Shown one piece after another: positions 63,271-64,000 of a stretch of DNA of 64,000 bases. The notes under the pieces are model-generated. The model made no database searches, was not told where the DNA came from, and was given only the letters and a program-made list of their open reading frames with translations. Position 1 is the stretch's first letter. Each line of letters starts with the position of its first letter. Position numbers and translations under genes: made by a program. The DNA comes from Variovorax davisae. GTDB lineage: Bacteria > Pseudomonadota > Gammaproteobacteria > Burkholderiales > Burkholderiaceae_C. The stretch lies in contig NZ_JASZYS010000006.1 in assembly GCF_030316845.1 (NCBI RefSeq), positions 124,001-188,000 on the forward strand. The letters are read 5' to 3'.

Positions 63271-63605
63271 TTGCGTTCTCCGGTGAAGCGGCCAACAGCT
63301 TACGTTCGGGCAGCAACACCATCGCTCGGGAGTTACCCGAGCGACCGGCGGATGGCGAGTCGGCCTGCATCGCGGGGAACGGGCTCCAGGGCTTGAAAGG
63401 TGCGCGAATCGCAGGCTCGCGAACCGACGATGGACGCCTCGCCGCGCGCCAGTCCGTGGCGGCGGCGGCGCGCGTGCTGCTGCGTGCGTCGGCGATGCAT
63501 TCGGCCGCCGAGTTCGGGTAATCCCTGTTCATCGTTGCGCCCAATTGCACGCTTCTTGTGCTGATAATACGAATTAGCAAATCTAGTAATACGCATCAGC
63601 AACCC
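63271..63605. other. gap between lipoprotein and LacI genes
   Basis: A minus-strand frame (63260-63532, MNRDYPNSAAECIADARSST...) could encode 90 residues but is rich in Ser/Arg/Pro and overlaps the lipoprotein start; it is not called a gene. The promoter-proximal half is AT-rich and carries the repeats described at 63559-63602. Confidence 0.4.
63559..63602. promoter_or_regulatory. direct and inverted repeats upstream of the LacI-family gene
   Basis: Two 16-base direct repeats, TAATACGAATTAGCAA (63565-63580) and TAATACGCATCAGCAA (63587-63602), differ at two positions and have a 22-base period (two helical turns). An outer inverted repeat TGCTGAT (63559-63565)/ATCAGCA (63595-63601) spans both. 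They end just before the ATG at 63606, so they probably form the autoregulatory operator. Confidence 0.55.
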
Positions 63606-64000
63606 ATGCCCGCCGGCCGCCGCCTGACCCAGCAAGACATTGCCAAGCTCGCCGGCGTGAGCCAGGCCACGGTGTCCCTGGTCCTCAACGGCGCCGACCA
63701 CGCACTGGCGCGCATTCCGCCCGAAACGCGGGAGCGGGTGCAGAAGATCATCCGCGAGACCGGCTATGTGCCCGACCCGATCGCGCGCCGGATGGCCAAG
63801 GGATCGAACCGGATCCTGGGCGTGTTCACCTACGAGCCGGCCTTTCCGAATGCGCACGCCGACTTCTTCCTGCCCTTCCTGTTCGGCATCGAGGAGGAGG
63901 CGCAGGCGCATGGCTACGACCTGCTGCTGCTGACCGGCACCGGCCAGGGCGCGAACCGCAAGATATTCGCCGAGGAAAGCCGGCTGCGCATCGCCGATGG
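63606..64000 (+). CDS. LacI-family transcriptional regulator (5' part)
   Basis: The first 131 residues of a LacI/GalR regulator; the gene runs off the window. DNA-binding domain LTQQDIAKLAGVSQATVSL (helix-turn-helix) with hinge VLNGADHALARIPPETRERV and YVPDPIARRMAKGSNRILGV, then the start of the sugar-binding periplasmic-protein-like core. It probably controls a downstream carbohydrate locus outside the window. An earlier start is not indicated. Confidence 0.92.
   Translation, partial: MPAGRRLTQQDIAKLAGVSQATVSLVLNGADHALARIPPETRERVQKIIRETGYVPDPIARRMAKGSNRILGVFTYEPAFPNAHADFFLPFLFGIEEEAQAHGYDLLLLTGTGQGANRKIFAEESRLRIAD

Overview
The window reads as chromosomal DNA of a GC-rich betaproteobacterium, most like Burkholderiales/Comamonadaceae (for example Variovorax- or Xylophilus-type). 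The grounds are strong G/C preference at third codon positions, six Bug-family (tripartite tricarboxylate transporter, TTT) periplasmic receptors in 64 kb, a fimT-pilVWXY1 type IV pilus minor-pilin operon, an H-NS-like protein with a histone-H1-like tail, and many LysR-regulated catabolic operons. No rRNA, tRNA, insertion sequence, phage gene or CRISPR array was seen. Genus-level placement is inference.

Layout. 1-528: end of an Opp/Dpp-type ABC ATPase. 544-9525 (minus strand): a long catabolic operon reading SMP-30/lactonase, fumarylacetoacetate-hydrolase-type enzyme, metal-dependent cyclase, DenD-like dehydrogenase, Bug receptor, SDR, alpha/beta hydrolase and two more Bug receptors, with a divergent LysR gene at 9662. 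10650-14108: a serine hydrolase lipoprotein, then an NTF2-like protein and an SDR facing a LysR gene. 14262-15944: four small unknown genes. 16071-28196: an atypical SDR divergent from a TetR gene with a perfect palindrome between them, followed by a ten-gene plus-strand CoA-thioester operon (Bug, DUF35, thiolase-like, enoyl-CoA hydratase, SDR, FMN oxidoreductase, acyl-CoA synthetase, iron alcohol dehydrogenase, aldehyde dehydrogenase, Bug). 28219-29769: a chemoreceptor. 30321-37805: pilE-like, fimT, pilV, pilW, pilX and pilY1. 37848-41372: a Ser/Thr kinase overlapping an OmpA-type lipoprotein, divergent from a small unknown protein. 41500-44963: an unknown gene and a UvrA paralogue. 44982-48372: a small gene, a long regulatory-looking gap and the large catalase KatE. 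48344-56083: a minus-strand operon of class III aminotransferase, Bug receptor, N,N-dimethylformamidase-like hydrolase and acetoacetyl-CoA synthetase, with a divergent LysR gene. 56256-64000: a GH3 beta-glucosidase, H-NS-like protein, adenylate-cyclase/ATPase regulator, a lipoprotein and the start of a LacI-family regulator.

How the genes fit together. Three complete catabolic islands each pair Bug receptors with enzymes and a regulator; no TctA/TctB membrane partner is present, so the receptors are orphans here. The two most unusual islands are 17759-28196, where a thiolase-fold protein with Ser89 in place of the nucleophilic Cys sits next to a DUF35 protein (the architecture of hydratase/retro-aldolase modules), and 48344-55094, where a dimethylformamidase-like enzyme, a transaminase and acetoacetyl-CoA synthetase suggest a route from an N-acylated beta-amino acid to acetoacetyl-CoA. 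The pilus operon, chemoreceptor, kinase/OmpA pair and cyclase-ATPase regulator form the surface and signalling part of the window.
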